Shown piece after piece: positions 11,066 through 22,031 of a stretch of DNA of 64,000 bases. Made by a program: the position numbers and the translations under genes. Below the pieces are notes generated by a model. It saw only the letters and a list, made by a program, of their open reading frames with translations, had not been told where the DNA came from and made no database searches. The DNA is taken from the NCBI RefSeq assembly GCF_004210375.1, contig NC_134837.1, positions 163,659,310 to 163,723,309 on the forward strand, given 5' to 3'. The DNA comes from Tachypleus tridentatus (taxonomy: Eukaryota; Arthropoda; Merostomata; Xiphosura; Limulidae). The first letter of the stretch is position 1; each line of letters starts with the position of its first letter.

Positions 11066-11700
11066 CGTCAGTAATTGGTTCGTGCTTCTCGCGCTCTAAT
11101 TACTTCTGCAAGTTGACGTTGAATGCTGTTAAAGAGGTTAATAATGTTATCCACCGTGATTTCATCCAAACTTGTGACTAGAAGGCGCTGCAACTCAGCT
11201 GCAATAGCTTGTTTAGGGACGTGGTTACCAGTTTTCCGGCTCAGCTCTTCCCAACAGTTCTCAATGGGATTACAATCTTGTAATTTTCTACTGCTCGAAA
11301 TAATCATGTAAAATACAAGCATTGTGGGCAACGCCGTTGTCCTACTATAACACAAAGTTATTGTTTAGTCTTTCCCTAGAATATGGTAGAAATGTCATCT
11401 CCATGTGATGTTTATAGGATGCGACATTGACGTTTCCCTGGAAGATATGAAGAGCAGTTTTCCACCACAGTGAATAGTTTGCCAGTCATTTACTGCACCG
11501 TCTCCTGCGCGTTCCATGTGGGAAAGACTGTCTTCCCTCATTTGTTCTCCAGGCAAACGACGAAATCTAATCTTACCATCAGCTTTAACAAGCTATTCCT
11601 CATTTTTCTGGATACTCTAGAATGAACGTGTTTATGTTCTTTCTGTTGTAAGGTGTTACAAAACTTCTTTCGACTGCAACATGTAAACCTGATTAAAATA
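11066..11700 (-). pseudogene. Tc1-like transposase relic
   Basis: Minus-strand frames give NPIENCWEELSRKTGNHVP and a C-terminal IQRQLAEVIRARE..TNY, matching the end of Tc1-type transposases, where SPDLNPIENxW holds the catalytic glutamate. Further upstream come a degraded QDNALPTM block and DGKIRFRRLPGEQ. Stops and frame changes separate the blocks. No terminal inverted repeats were identified, so the limits are approximate. Confidence 0.75.
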
Positions 11701-13225
11701 TGTTCCTGTCAGACAGTATATTTTTGGCATCTATCAGTAGACTTTTCGGGAACATCTTTTTTGTTTCAGAGCGACGATATTTCCAGGATTCTGGATACAG
11801 TAAAATAATGATGCCCTACTATTTTGGACATGTTTACTTGCTTCATATACCATTTCTTGACGGTCGAACAATTTGATACCCTGTAACTTCTGGCAAGTGG
11901 CAAGGCATGACTGCACCAAGTACAGATAAGTTGCCCGAAAAAAAAACACACCCTTCATAAAAACAAAACAGGTGTGCATCTGTGTTTTAGCGAACAAATG
12001 CTTAAACCAACTTATACAGACCAGAATAACAAATTGTACGTCATTGTCCGATAATACACTACCTTGTCTGTTACTCCTTAGGCATTTTTTCAACGACTAC
12101 TCTATGCATGTAGACAACAACATCAATAAAGAACAGTATGCAACCATTTTGGCCAAAACTGTACATGAATGCTCACCTAATGTCTGTTGTAATCGGTATT
12201 AACTTGTGATTAAGGAAAGTTACTTACATGGATCAGAAACTAAGAATATACCTGGAAATTAAATTCTATATCACTGCTCTAGACCTGAAAGAAGTTATCT
12301 GAGAATCAAATCCCATATAAGTTGGTTGGCATACACATGAATAGTCCATGAAAACCACAAATTGTACTCACTGAAAAGTTGTATAAAATAGATGCATTAT
12401 AATATTGTCTCTATGTTTATGAACAAAATGCGATGGAGTAATTGTCGAAAAAAAGTCCTAAAATAATGTTGTTGTTTTTTTTGCATTTTGACACCTGTAT
12501 AACAACTAAAAATAATTAAGTTCATTATTTTTATTTAACAATGTGTGGACTTGTGGAAAAGTATCTTTATACCAAATTCTACGTAAAATGGTCAAATATA
12601 GCCGATTAATTGGTCAAAATTTCCAAAATTATACTTTTTCTTTGAGCTCTAATCCGTCTAAAAAGATTAAAAATGGGCAAATCGAACTTTTTTATGTCAA
12701 TGTGTTGAATATGTACCAAAAATATATACTTGCGTCAATTTTAATCTTTTCTGTTGTAAATATGACCGCAAGGTAGCTCAACGTATATATTCTTGGTTTG
12801 TTTGATTTTTTTATCCCCCATAAAATCCTTAAAAAGAACCAAGTATAAAAAACCAGGTAATCTGGATGTATTAGACAAAGGTACAGTTTGAAGTCAATAC
12901 GCCGAGAAGTGTAGGAACAGCGGCCATTTAAAGAGTGTTTGAAAGAAGAAGAAATGATAGAAATAACAGTATGTCAGCAAGGAGAGGAAGTCGCACCCTA
13001 TTATAGGTATCTTAAAGATCAAGGGCAACTCTTAAAAGGCTAATAATTTGCATTAATTGCTGGTTCTGTTGACTTCGATAGATCTTAGAATATTTTTCAA
13101 CGCATACCTGGACTACAGAGGAATTCATATAAAGACATTTAATAACAAACTTATAAGCATTAAATGGAATGACAAGTGTCTACCTAAAATACTTTAACAA
13201 AAATATTAAACTTGAACATGTAGTG
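11701..13225. other. intergenic, no confident feature
   Basis: Short ORFs at 11734-12093 (minus) and 12543-12776 (plus) show no recognised domain. The first may be the eroded N-terminal part of the adjacent transposon. Nothing else was seen. Confidence 0.4.
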
Positions 13226-15340
13226 AAAGGTTGGTTGGTGTTTTATGGTGTAAAGCAACGAGGCTATCTGCGCCAAACAATTGATAAAAATAAAGTATAA
13301 TTGTTAAAATTTGTAAAAAGGAATCATGTTAAAACAAAATAAAGTCTATTTTTTGTTTAAAAACTTAAATAGCATTAAAAAGACCAATGGTCCTCAAAAA
13401 AAATGTGTAAGATGTCCAGCGAAAAGGGTAAACCTGTGGAAAAACATGTTTAAAATGGCGCCGTCTTTCAAAGTCGTAATGACGGCACGACAGAAAAATG
13501 TGGGCGATTGTGACATTGGTGCATCAGTCCCAGATAAAAGAGAATGATGAGTTAAAAACTGTGACAAATGCATAGTTTAGTTAGGATAACATCTTTCTTC
13601 CAATCCTCATGGAAACAAGACGTCCAAAATCCAATAGAGGGTTTTATTTGGAAAAACTTGTTTTCACGTTGCTCACTCCAAGTTGACTACCAACTGGCAC
13701 GGAGCCGAATCTTGACTACAGGACCATAACAGGGCGAGAACAAGGTGAAAACGAACTTGAAGCGATTCCAGGGGCAGTAGAAAACTAAGCGACTCAGTAT
13801 AAATAGTGCAATTTGAGAACTACTTAGCTTCTATGTGATTCAGGCCAAGATAAATGGCGTACAATTTAGCAGTGAACACAGAATCTGTTGAGGAAATTCT
13901 GTGCACAACCACTGAACCACAACAAACCATGGCAGAGCCCACAGAGTAACCTCATTTCGAACCATCTGTATAAATAGGAATGGAGGAATGATTCAAAAGA
14001 TGTTCAGCAAATAACAAATGGTACTTCCGATCGGGACAATCTGCTTTTCTCAGATGAATTAAAGAAAGGTCACATTTGGGGGTTGTAATAAGCCATGGTG
14101 GGATGGGCTGACCAGTGAATACAGCAAGATTATTCAAGGGTAGACCCAATTCAACTCACTGCACCTGGATACGAAGACCAAAAGAAACAATGACAAATCA
14201 TCTGTTTTGAAACAGGATAGCCCACCAAGGAAGAAAAACACAACCCAGGTGGGATGCTGTGATAAGGATTGGTGTTTTAAAGCATACAGTAAAGACAGTT
14301 GTAAATAGCAGAGGTGTAGAGCAGGTTAATGAAATGTTGTGCACAAACTCTAAACTGGAGAAGTGCGGAGAGCTCCTGATGATGAATGGGGTCCAGCATC
14401 TTCAAGGCCGAAGTCGTGGCAGAGCCATAGACCAGAGACCCATAATTTGAACAGTTTTGTTCAAATTTGGGCACCATATATCTTTAGCATAGAACATTGA
14501 TCTGCTCCTCAAGAGGTGGAAGAGAGGAAACGGAGGATGTTCAATGCTCTTGTACAATTGAAACGTAACTGTATGATGTATGGTATAAAGGTCAACTTAT
14601 GTTCAAAGATAAGCCCCAAGAACTTTGCCTCAGGAACCACGGGAAGCACAATTTCAACAACGCGGAGTTCACGATCGTGGTGAATACCCTGTATACGGCA
14701 AAAGTGCATGCAAATGGTTTTAGAGAGAGAAAAGTTAAAACAATTTGCTGTGGAACACTTCAGTAAACGATTGAGATCAGTCTGTAGCTGCCACTCAATA
14801 AATCTCATGTTCAACGACTGACACGAGATGTGAAAGTCGTCGATATAGAGCCCATTTGCAATGGTAGTGGGGAGTTGTCCAGTGATGGCATTAATCTTTC
14901 TACTTCAAAGTGTGACATGCAAGATACAGCCCTGAAGGACTCCAAGTTCCTGAAGGAAAGAACGGAAAAGTGTCGAACCCACATGAACTTGGAATCTCTG
15001 CTCATTAAACATTTTTCATAAAAATGGACAAATGGCTACACAACCCATAAGAAATGAGGTCTGGCAAAATGCCATACCTCCACGTAGCATCGTAAGCCTT
15101 CTCAAGATCAAAGAATACTGACACAAGATGTTGTCACTTGAGAAAGGCTTCTGTGATCGACATTTCAAGTCGAATCAAGTGGTCCATGGTAGAGTGCTAT
15201 TTTTGGAACCCACACTGGGTGGGCGAGAGGAGGTTGTTTGATTCGAGGAATCAGTGGTGGGTCTTTAAACTATAAACTCCCACTCCAGTGATCTCAATAA
15301 TGTGCTGAATGGAGTATCAGCAAACGATACCATAAACTAT
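13226..15340 (-). mobile_element. non-LTR retrotransposon (I/jockey-type with RNase H), 5'-truncated relic
   Basis: On the minus strand, in order: reverse transcriptase with FFDLEKAYDATWR near 15110, the YIDDFHISC catalytic box near 14840, and LNRLLKCSTANCFNFSLSKT with a PEAKFLGLIFEHKLTFIP block at 14560-14790. Then come a thumb/connection part (SALKMLDPIHHQ) near 14390 and an RNase H start IPIYTDGSK near 13955. It ends at 13226-13290 in a 3' tail (GCGCAGATAGCCTCGTTGCTTT) also present in the second copy at 60034. Several stops and frameshifts make it non-functional. The 5' part with ORF1 is missing. Confidence 0.88.
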
Positions 15341-15919
15341 GATGACCCCTGGTGAAAACAAATTATGGCCTAAGGAGGATCTAGCTATCTTAAAATAATT
15401 CTAAACACATACAACTCATTTATTTCATTGATACTTGCTGTAGCAGGAAATGCTACATTATTTATTATCTTACATACAATGCAAAGCACCTGTATGATAA
15501 CTGGATAACCAGAGAGTTTGAATGGGTCAATTCAGTTGCATTAAGAATGGATGATTTGATAATGTTCGTTTTGAAGATTGGTTCGTTCATCTTGTCTTAC
15601 ATATAAAGACGTTTTCAGGGCAATTATGTCTTGCTTACAAAAAATGTGAGCAGTCATCTTTCTATCCACATGACTGGAAAGTAAAGCAAGGGGAAATTTC
15701 ATTTGTATTTCTAACTTCAAATTTCACACACTTAACATAACCCATTTATCATTTCATTTAGTCATCCAATGCAAATATCATGGAGGCAAATTCTATATAA
15801 ATAAACAATGAATGAAAAATATATCCTTCCATTCCAAAAGACGTATTTTCCCAACTCCTGAAATTCAAGAGAAAACACGAAGTTTTATATTTAAAAATGT
15901 GGGACGATATCCCATGATA
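15341..15919. other. intergenic, no feature seen
   Basis: AT-rich; a 70-codon minus ORF at 15758-15970 overlaps the palindromic MITE arm and has no recognisable domain. Confidence 0.4.
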
Positions 15920-16103
15920 CACTGCTTGCCAACATTTTAAGGCCAATGAACATAAAGAAAAAATATGCATTTTGCGTTGTTAGACTCTATCACTTATTTG
16001 AGTAGACCTTCGAAAGATTAAAATAAGAAAAGGGAAATTAAAATAAAATACTTTTTCAGAATTTAATAGGGAAAATGTGAACACTATGAAATTATCTTAA
16101 ATA

Positions 16104-17308
16104 CTAGCTGGTCAAAAGTTTGAGACTACACCAAAAATAAGCCCTAGACAGGGTAGGAAATGCCCAACAAGAGGTCTCAGTAGTGAGTTGCAGGGCCGTC
16201 ATTGCGAATAACTTCAAAACTATTGTTTTGGCATAGTCGATATAAGCGTTTGCAGAAGGCTGGCTGGAATGTTATTGCAAGTGGTGAAGATGGCTTCTCG
16301 AAGGTCAGGCACTGTTTTGAATTGACGTCCATTTCTATAGACTTCCCTTGTTAACCAGCCCCAAACATTTTCAATTTGATTCAGTTCAGGCGAACGCACT
16401 GGATGGTCCAAAAGAATCACATTATTTGCCATGAAAAAGTCCTTTGTCCTGCAGGCATTGTGGATTGCAGCGTTGTCCTGCTGAAAGATCCAGTCATTTC
16501 CACACAAGCGAGGGTTTTCAGTCAATAAGGATGCTCTCTCCAACATTCCAGTGTAACTCGCTGCTGTTTGACGCCCCTGTATAACCTGAAGCTCCATTGT
16601 TCCATGGAAGGAAAAAGCATCCCAGATCATGATGGAACCTCCTCCACTAGCAAATGTCTCTAGTGGGATATCCTTATCGTGCCAGTAACGTTGGAAGCCA
16701 TCTAGACCATACAGGTTAAATTTTTCTCATCAGTGAACAAAATCTTCTTCCACTTTTCTACGTCCCATGTTTGATACTTCTCAGCAAAGTTTAACCAAGC
16801 TCTTTCGTTGTGTGGAAGGAGGCGTGACCTTTGAGACGTTTACGGTTTTTAAAGCCTTTCTCTCGCAGATGCCGTCTTATTGTTCTTGAGCTGCATTCTG
16901 CGTCCGTAATGGCCTTATTCTGGTTCGACGATCGGCTGGTGTCTTGCTGGACAACCCGTCGAATCTTCCTGCTCAACCCCGACGAAATTTTCTTTGGCGG
17001 ACCACTTGAAATTCTCTTTCCGTAATCCTCAGGGTCTTTTAAGAAATTTGCAACAGCAGTTTTAGTATGCCCAATCTCACCAGCGACTGCACGTTGAGAG
17101 AAACCTTGCTTTTGCAGCTCAACAATTCTGCCACGTTTAAACTCTGTCAACTTTTTAGCCTTTGTCACGTTTTTACCCAATGTAACATAGAACATATCAG
17201 TGGGAGATATTGACAACGCTAATGCTTGAACACAAATGACTAAATTTCGTTACGTGTTTATCGATTAACGCTTCGTTTCAGTACGGTCTTAAACTTTTGA
17301 CCAGCTAG
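16104..17308 (-). mobile_element. Tc1-like DNA transposon, 1205 bp
   Basis: Terminal inverted repeats start CTAGCTGGTCAAAAGTTT at both ends, flanked by TA target duplications (16102-16103 and 17309-17310). A minus-strand transposase fills the interior. The 1.2-kb length is typical for Tc1. Confidence 0.92.
16220..17216 (-). pseudogene. Tc1-like transposase (DD34E), frameshifted
   Basis: The N-terminal frame (17216-16791) has a helix-turn-helix: LTEFKRGRIVELQKQGFSQ, then RAVAGEIGHTKTAVANFL, followed by a second DNA-binding part. The C-terminal frame (16630-16220) holds [10 protein letters not shown] and [14 protein letters not shown] count 34 residues between the second catalytic D and E. The first catalytic D sits in LFTDEK near 16740, in a third frame. 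At least two frameshifts (near 16790 and 16725) separate these blocks, so it is inactive although all three catalytic residues survive. Confidence 0.88.
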
Positions 17309-17492
17309 TATTTAGGCTAATTTCATAGTGTTCACATTTTCCCTACTAAATGCTAATAAGTTTTTTATTTTTATTTTCCATTTTCTTATTTTCATCTTTC
17401 GAAGCTCTACTCAATTACGTGGTTTAGTCTAACAACACAAAATGCATATTTTTTCTTTATGTTCATTGGCCTTAAGATTTTGGCTAGCAGTG

Positions 17493-18354
17493 TATGTCTC
17501 CAATACAAGACCCCTATTACAGTAAAGAATGTCAACTTTGGTACAGGAAATCAAGCACATCAAAATGCCGGAGATGTCGATATTGTATTTATACATATCT
17601 GAGATATGTGCAGTTTGTATTAGGTTTTGCAAAAAAAAAACAACACAAAAAAAACCAGGGAGAATATATTCAGGAGAGGGAAGCAGTGACATAGCTCAGG
17701 AGTAAACTGATGAAGAATAAATAGAAAATACAGTCAGGAACATATTGAATACAAAAATAGAAGCAAAATAAAGTTAGTAATCAATAAGAGATTTTGAAAA
17801 AGGAGGCTAGGTGCTGATCCAACTTGACGGGAATTCCAAGAAACTCTTCTTTGCCATATAATAATAATGACCTTGAGGTTTTCTTTCTCAGGATTAAGAC
17901 ATTGAAGCCAACATATTTTTGTATCACAAATAGGGTTTCAAGGCACTTTTAGATTTTGACCAGATTGTTTAAATACAATGAAGAGACAGCAACTAAAACT
18001 TGAAGTTCGACAATTTGACATTGAAGTAGCAAATCGATGTAATAGTTAAGTGTGGTATGATCACGAACTTCAATTATACACACGATCCTTGTATTACTAT
18101 TATGTGGAACTATAGCTTTTAGATCAAGAACTAGCTCATCATATAAGTTCTACATTCTTTTCGTCACATTTATTTGCCTTTTTGTTTGTAAACCTTAAAT
18201 ATTTTAAAAGGTAAATGAAAAGCCTTTGATTGATGGAAACATAGACCCATTATATATATCATATTCGTTTTTCCTGTGCCACAATTATTTGTCTTTCAGT
18301 TTGTTTAACATTAGATATTTCAATGTTTAATAACCCTTTACTAAATGAAAAATG
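17493..18354. other. intergenic, no feature seen
   Basis: AT-rich DNA without a recognisable ORF. Short blocks repeat locally (for example 'tgcctttt.gtttgt' near 18176 and 18610, and 'cacgatccttg'-like words near 18082 and 18515), hinting at an old local duplication too decayed to define. Confidence 0.35.
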
Positions 18355-18481
18355 TGTTTTGTGTGTTTTCTTATAGCAAAGTCACATAGAGCTATGAGCT
18401 ATGTCCATCAAGGTGAATCAAGCCCCTTAGTTTAGCACTGTAAATTTGAAAACTTACCGAGGGAGCACTTAATGGAAAACT
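18355..18481 (-). repeat. SINE family 3 (tRNA-derived)
   Basis: It reads as the complement of a third SINE type: CTTATAGCAAAGTCACAT..GCTATG..GTCCATC, then a B-box-like GGTGAATCAAGCCCC and TTAGCACTGTAAATTTG. The plus-oriented relatives are at 36243 and 62434. Confidence 0.65.
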
Positions 18482-19045
18482 AGACTGAGTATGGCCACAA
18501 ACTGTAATTACACAAATAATCCTTGCAGAACTTGTGCGATTGGAAATATAGGTGAAGTATTGATCTATTATTAAGTTACATATATTTCAGGTTTGGCCTA
18601 ATTATTTGCCTTTTAGTTTGTTAGTGTTGCCCATTTTTAAAAAGCCTTCTTTCGTCCGAATCGGTCCGATAGCAATAGGCATTCTGCCAGCGAATAAGAA
18701 ATTATAGGTGTCCAACTTTAATGGGATTAGTTCAGAAAATATTTAGCAAATACATACATATGTGTATATAAATTCAATTAAATAGCCGCTTGGAAAATAT
18801 TATTTTATTCTTTGCTATTGATGATGTGCATGTGGAATAAGTTGAATTTGTTTAGGTCAAAACGTTCGAATTCACCCCAAAATGCGGTACTAGGAACAGC
18901 GTAGATTACATTTATAAGGCTTTAAAGCAAGGGTGAGCAACTTATATTTCATAGTGGCCATAACTGTGACTAATGAAAACAACGTTGGTCACACTATTAA
19001 AAATAATTAAAAGATGTTAGTTTAATCAAAATAATTGCATTTCAA

Positions 19046-21131
19046 TTAACCCTCAACATGTAAATTAATGGGGTTTTCATCAACAAGTTCCGTGAGATTT
19101 GGCTTAATATCTACGCTCAATGAGTATCTTAGCTCTGCCCCTAAATTTATGTCAGTAAGCTGAGATCTGTATCTAGACTTGAGAAAATCTAGCATAGAAA
19201 ATATTAACTCACACATCCATGTGAATCCAAACATGGAAAATAATTTTGAAATTACTATCTTTAAATTTGGAAGACTCTCATTTATCAGAAAAGGAAGCCA
19301 TATCTCTCTGATACAACATTTTTGTTTAACTTTCATGTGTTCGACACTTTGCAGGGTCAGCATTTCGTCTTGAAATACACACTTGTCAAAAAAAAAATAG
19401 ATGAAATTTCCGGACTAAAATTTCCTAAGTCAAATTGAAATGGATCATGCAAAATTTCAAATATCAATTTGAAAATCTTAAATTTGGAGAAACATGATTC
19501 AAATTTTTGAGATAGATTTTTTATCCAGTTTACATAGAGATCATCTTTAGCATCAGAGAAATAATGGTTTTTATTATTTTCCAGAAAACTATTAAATTTT
19601 GCACAAGATGGCAAATCATTCTTTTGTAATTGTTTCACAAGGAAGTTTAGTTTAATTGAAATTCATGAATAGACTGTGATCGCTCGCTTATTATTTTACC
19701 TCTTCCCTGAAACTTCGTATTCAAATTATTCAAGTGAGCCATCACGTCGCACAGAGAGTGCAAATCATATTATCAAGACAAAGTTTCAATTTCAGGAAAA
19801 TTTTAAATCTTACCTTTTTCAACAAGATACTCTTTTTTTTGAGGGGGGAATAAGGAAGTTTGTTTGTTTTGGAATTTCGCACAAAGCTACTCGAGGGCTA
19901 TCTGTGCTAGCCGTCCCTAATTTAGCAGTGTAAGACTAGAGGTAAGGCAGCTAGTCATCACCACCCACCGCCAACTCTTGGGCTACTCTTTTACCAACAA
20001 ATAGTGGGATTGACCGTCACATTATACACCCCCACGGCTGGGAGGGCGAGCATGTTTAGCGCGACGCGGGCGCGAACCCGCGACCCTCGAATTACGAGTC
20101 GCACGCCTTACGCGCTTGGCCATGCCAGGCCAAATAAGGAAGTAAATCATTCCAAGACTTTTCCTCTATTTAACCACCTTACACTTGCAAAATCAGCAAG
20201 TTCATCGAAAGTACATTCATTACTTTTCTTCAAAGACTCAACAAAACTGTCGATGGATGAGAAAGCTTCGACTTTTAATATAATTCACAATTTTTACAAC
20301 AATGTTCATCAAATTTTTCAATTCATCACTTTTAAATATCTGAGCACATAAATTTTCCTGATGCAAAATGCGATGGAAGATGCCACCATGGAGTTCACAT
20401 TATTTTTAATCAAATGCTGTTTCAAAAGAGAAACAAATCCAAATTTCACCCAAGTCATGGCGGGAGCACCGTCTGTTGTGACAGAAACCAGTTTTTAAAA
20501 TCCAGGTTGAATTTTTTTGACATTTCAAGAAATTTTTCAAAGATATTTTTCCACATGTTCGATCTCGTAATCCACAAAGGCCAAGCATTTCTTCCCTTAC
20601 TTGAAGATCTGAAGTTACATATCGAACCCAAATATCAACTGTGCAGTGTCACTAACATCTATTGACTCATCTAGTGCTAAATAAAAATACAAGTCTTTTA
20701 GTTGTTCAAGCAACTGATTTTCTATGTCTTTCGCTAACTTTAGCATTCTGCAGACAATTGTTCTTCAATTTAATTGCAAATTATTTATCTTTTGAAGAAT
20801 ATCATTTTTTATTTCAATGACCACAATCAATATTTCTTTTATTAGTTCAGCAGCAGAAAATGATTTCTTTTTTGAGCTAGAATCCAAGCTACTTTATAGC
20901 TAGCTAACGCAAATAGTTCTATCGATGATAAAAATCTTTTTGGTTTCCATGTTGTTCATGAAGTTGTGTTTTCAGACGGCTAATTTCAGTCATACGATTT
21001 TTGCTATAAACTGGAAATTTTACATCAAATTCGTAATGAAAATTGTTAAAGTGTTGCCTAAGATTGTATACTTTATTATTCCTAAAAAACTTTGTTACGC
21101 AAAAGACACACCGGTTTACTATTTGCTTCAA
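19046..21131 (-). pseudogene. hAT transposase pseudogene
   Basis: From the N-terminal side on the minus strand: a BED-type-like zinc-finger block with C-x2-C and spaced histidines (21131-20990), then a catalytic segment around 20490-20452 giving VTTDGAPAMT, a hAT signature. An SVRWLNRGKVLE-like block lies just before the SINE. The C-terminal dimerisation region (19363-19046) has MFGFTWMCELIFS and KSRYRSQLTD. Many stops and shifts make it non-functional. The arrangement matches the hAT group domesticated in vertebrates as GTF2IRD2/ZBED-type genes. Confidence 0.8.
19860..20132 (-). repeat. tRNA-derived SINE family 1 inserted in the hAT element
   Basis: Full-length inverted copy with an 11-bp target duplication AATAAGGAAGT (19849-19859 and 20133-20143). 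Its tRNA-like half is almost identical to the copy at 1198-1457, sharing the variant GACGCGGGCGCGAACCCGCG, so the two belong to one young subfamily. Confidence 0.9.
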
Positions 21132-21597
21132 TCACTGCAAATTTCAACCCCCAACTTTCATTAAAGTTTCGTGTTACGTTTTTCTAGTCACGCATCATTC
21201 TCTTTTCGGCAGTAATGCCAGAACCAATTAAATTGTCTTAATGTTCTGAGTGTTCACCATCATCATTCGTTTTCGAATTATCCACTTATCCATATTATGG
21301 GATTACAAACAAAATATATTTAAACACTTGAAAGCTGCACACTAAAAACATGTTTGCAAGCATGCAAAACAATGCAAACTCGATAACAAACATCTAAACC
21401 ATACTGGCGTTACAAAATGGAAGGGGTCTGCGGCAGTGATGAAGCGCGCAACATTAGCGATGACGTGGGGCAGTGCAGTAGCTGATCGCTAAATTTGCGA
21501 TAAAAGAATAAATGATGGAAAAAGTTGATTCCTAAACTAAAGCTAGCCACAATTGTGCTATCCAATGGTCATGGAGTTGCCCACCCCTGCTTTATAG

Positions 21598-21963
21598 TCA
21601 TCCAGCAGGAATTAACCGCCTAAGCTACCTATCGGCCATAATCAGTGATTAAGAGCCTTATACATACAAAAAAGGCAAATGAGATCGAGACGAAAACATT
21701 ATGCAGAATTTGAAAGGGAGCAATTTCCTAGTAATATGTTTGTCAACTTTGGATGTTCAATTCCCAGCGATAAATAAAGTGCAGACAGGCTATATCTATT
21801 GCTCTGTAATTTAATTCTTCAATAAGGCATCAAATAATATTAATATAGAGGGCTTCACGGCAACCTTTACATTTTCACCAATTGGGAATTGACGCGGGAT
21901 ATTTTTTATTGAATTTATGTGTGCAATTTATAGATTGAATCAAAGATTTGAATTACACACAAT
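21598..21963. promoter_or_regulatory. presumed LRWD1 5' UTR and promoter region
   Basis: This stretch separates the hAT element from the LRWD1 start codon. An in-frame TGA at 21949-21951 precedes the ATG. No TATA box, initiator or CpG cluster can be called confidently, so the promoter role rests on position only. Confidence 0.35.
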
Positions 21964-22031
21964 ATGATAACAGAAAGTCTTATTTTAAATCGAAGTGGTT
22001 GTAATAAGCTTTCTGAAGTAAAGAAACTAAA
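21964..22031 (+). CDS. LRWD1: LRWD1 exon 1 (start codon)
   Basis: It encodes residues 1-22 plus two bases of codon 23 and ends CTAAA|gtaagt. The frame KLSEVKKLN runs into LSNLGIRSL of exon 2, as in other LRWD1 N-termini. An in-frame TGA lies five codons upstream of the ATG. The exon is too short for an ORF screen and was found by matching phase and content. Confidence 0.82.

Larger units (their letters stand above)
15920..17492. mobile_element. palindromic (foldback) MITE split at its centre by a Tc1 element
   Basis: Left arm 15920-16103 and right arm 17309-17492 are inverted copies of equal length (184 bases each, counting the TA at the inner element's edge), roughly 85-90% alike by eye. 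The outer ends read CACTGC(T/A)(T/A)GCCAA and are flanked by TA. Without the inner Tc1 the unit would be 366 bp with a central AAATATTT. The Tc1-like termini suggest a non-autonomous Tc1/mariner MITE. Confidence 0.85.
18928..21589 (-). mobile_element. hAT-superfamily DNA transposon relic (GTF2IRD2/ZBED-like group)
   Basis: Short terminal inverted repeats read CAAGGGTGAGCAAC at the left and CAGGGGTGGGCAAC (complement) at the right. An 8-bp target duplication flanks them: CTTTAAAG at 18920-18927 and CTTTATAG at 21590-21597. The interior encodes a decayed minus-strand hAT transposase, and a SINE has inserted in it. Confidence 0.88.

Noticed and set aside
11734..12093. 119-codon minus ORF
   Set aside because: No recognisable domain; possibly eroded transposon sequence upstream of the Tc1 relic.
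17494..17694. 66-codon plus ORF with CRRCRYC
   Set aside because: Low-complexity chance frame with no homologue recognised and a poly-A-encoded lysine run.
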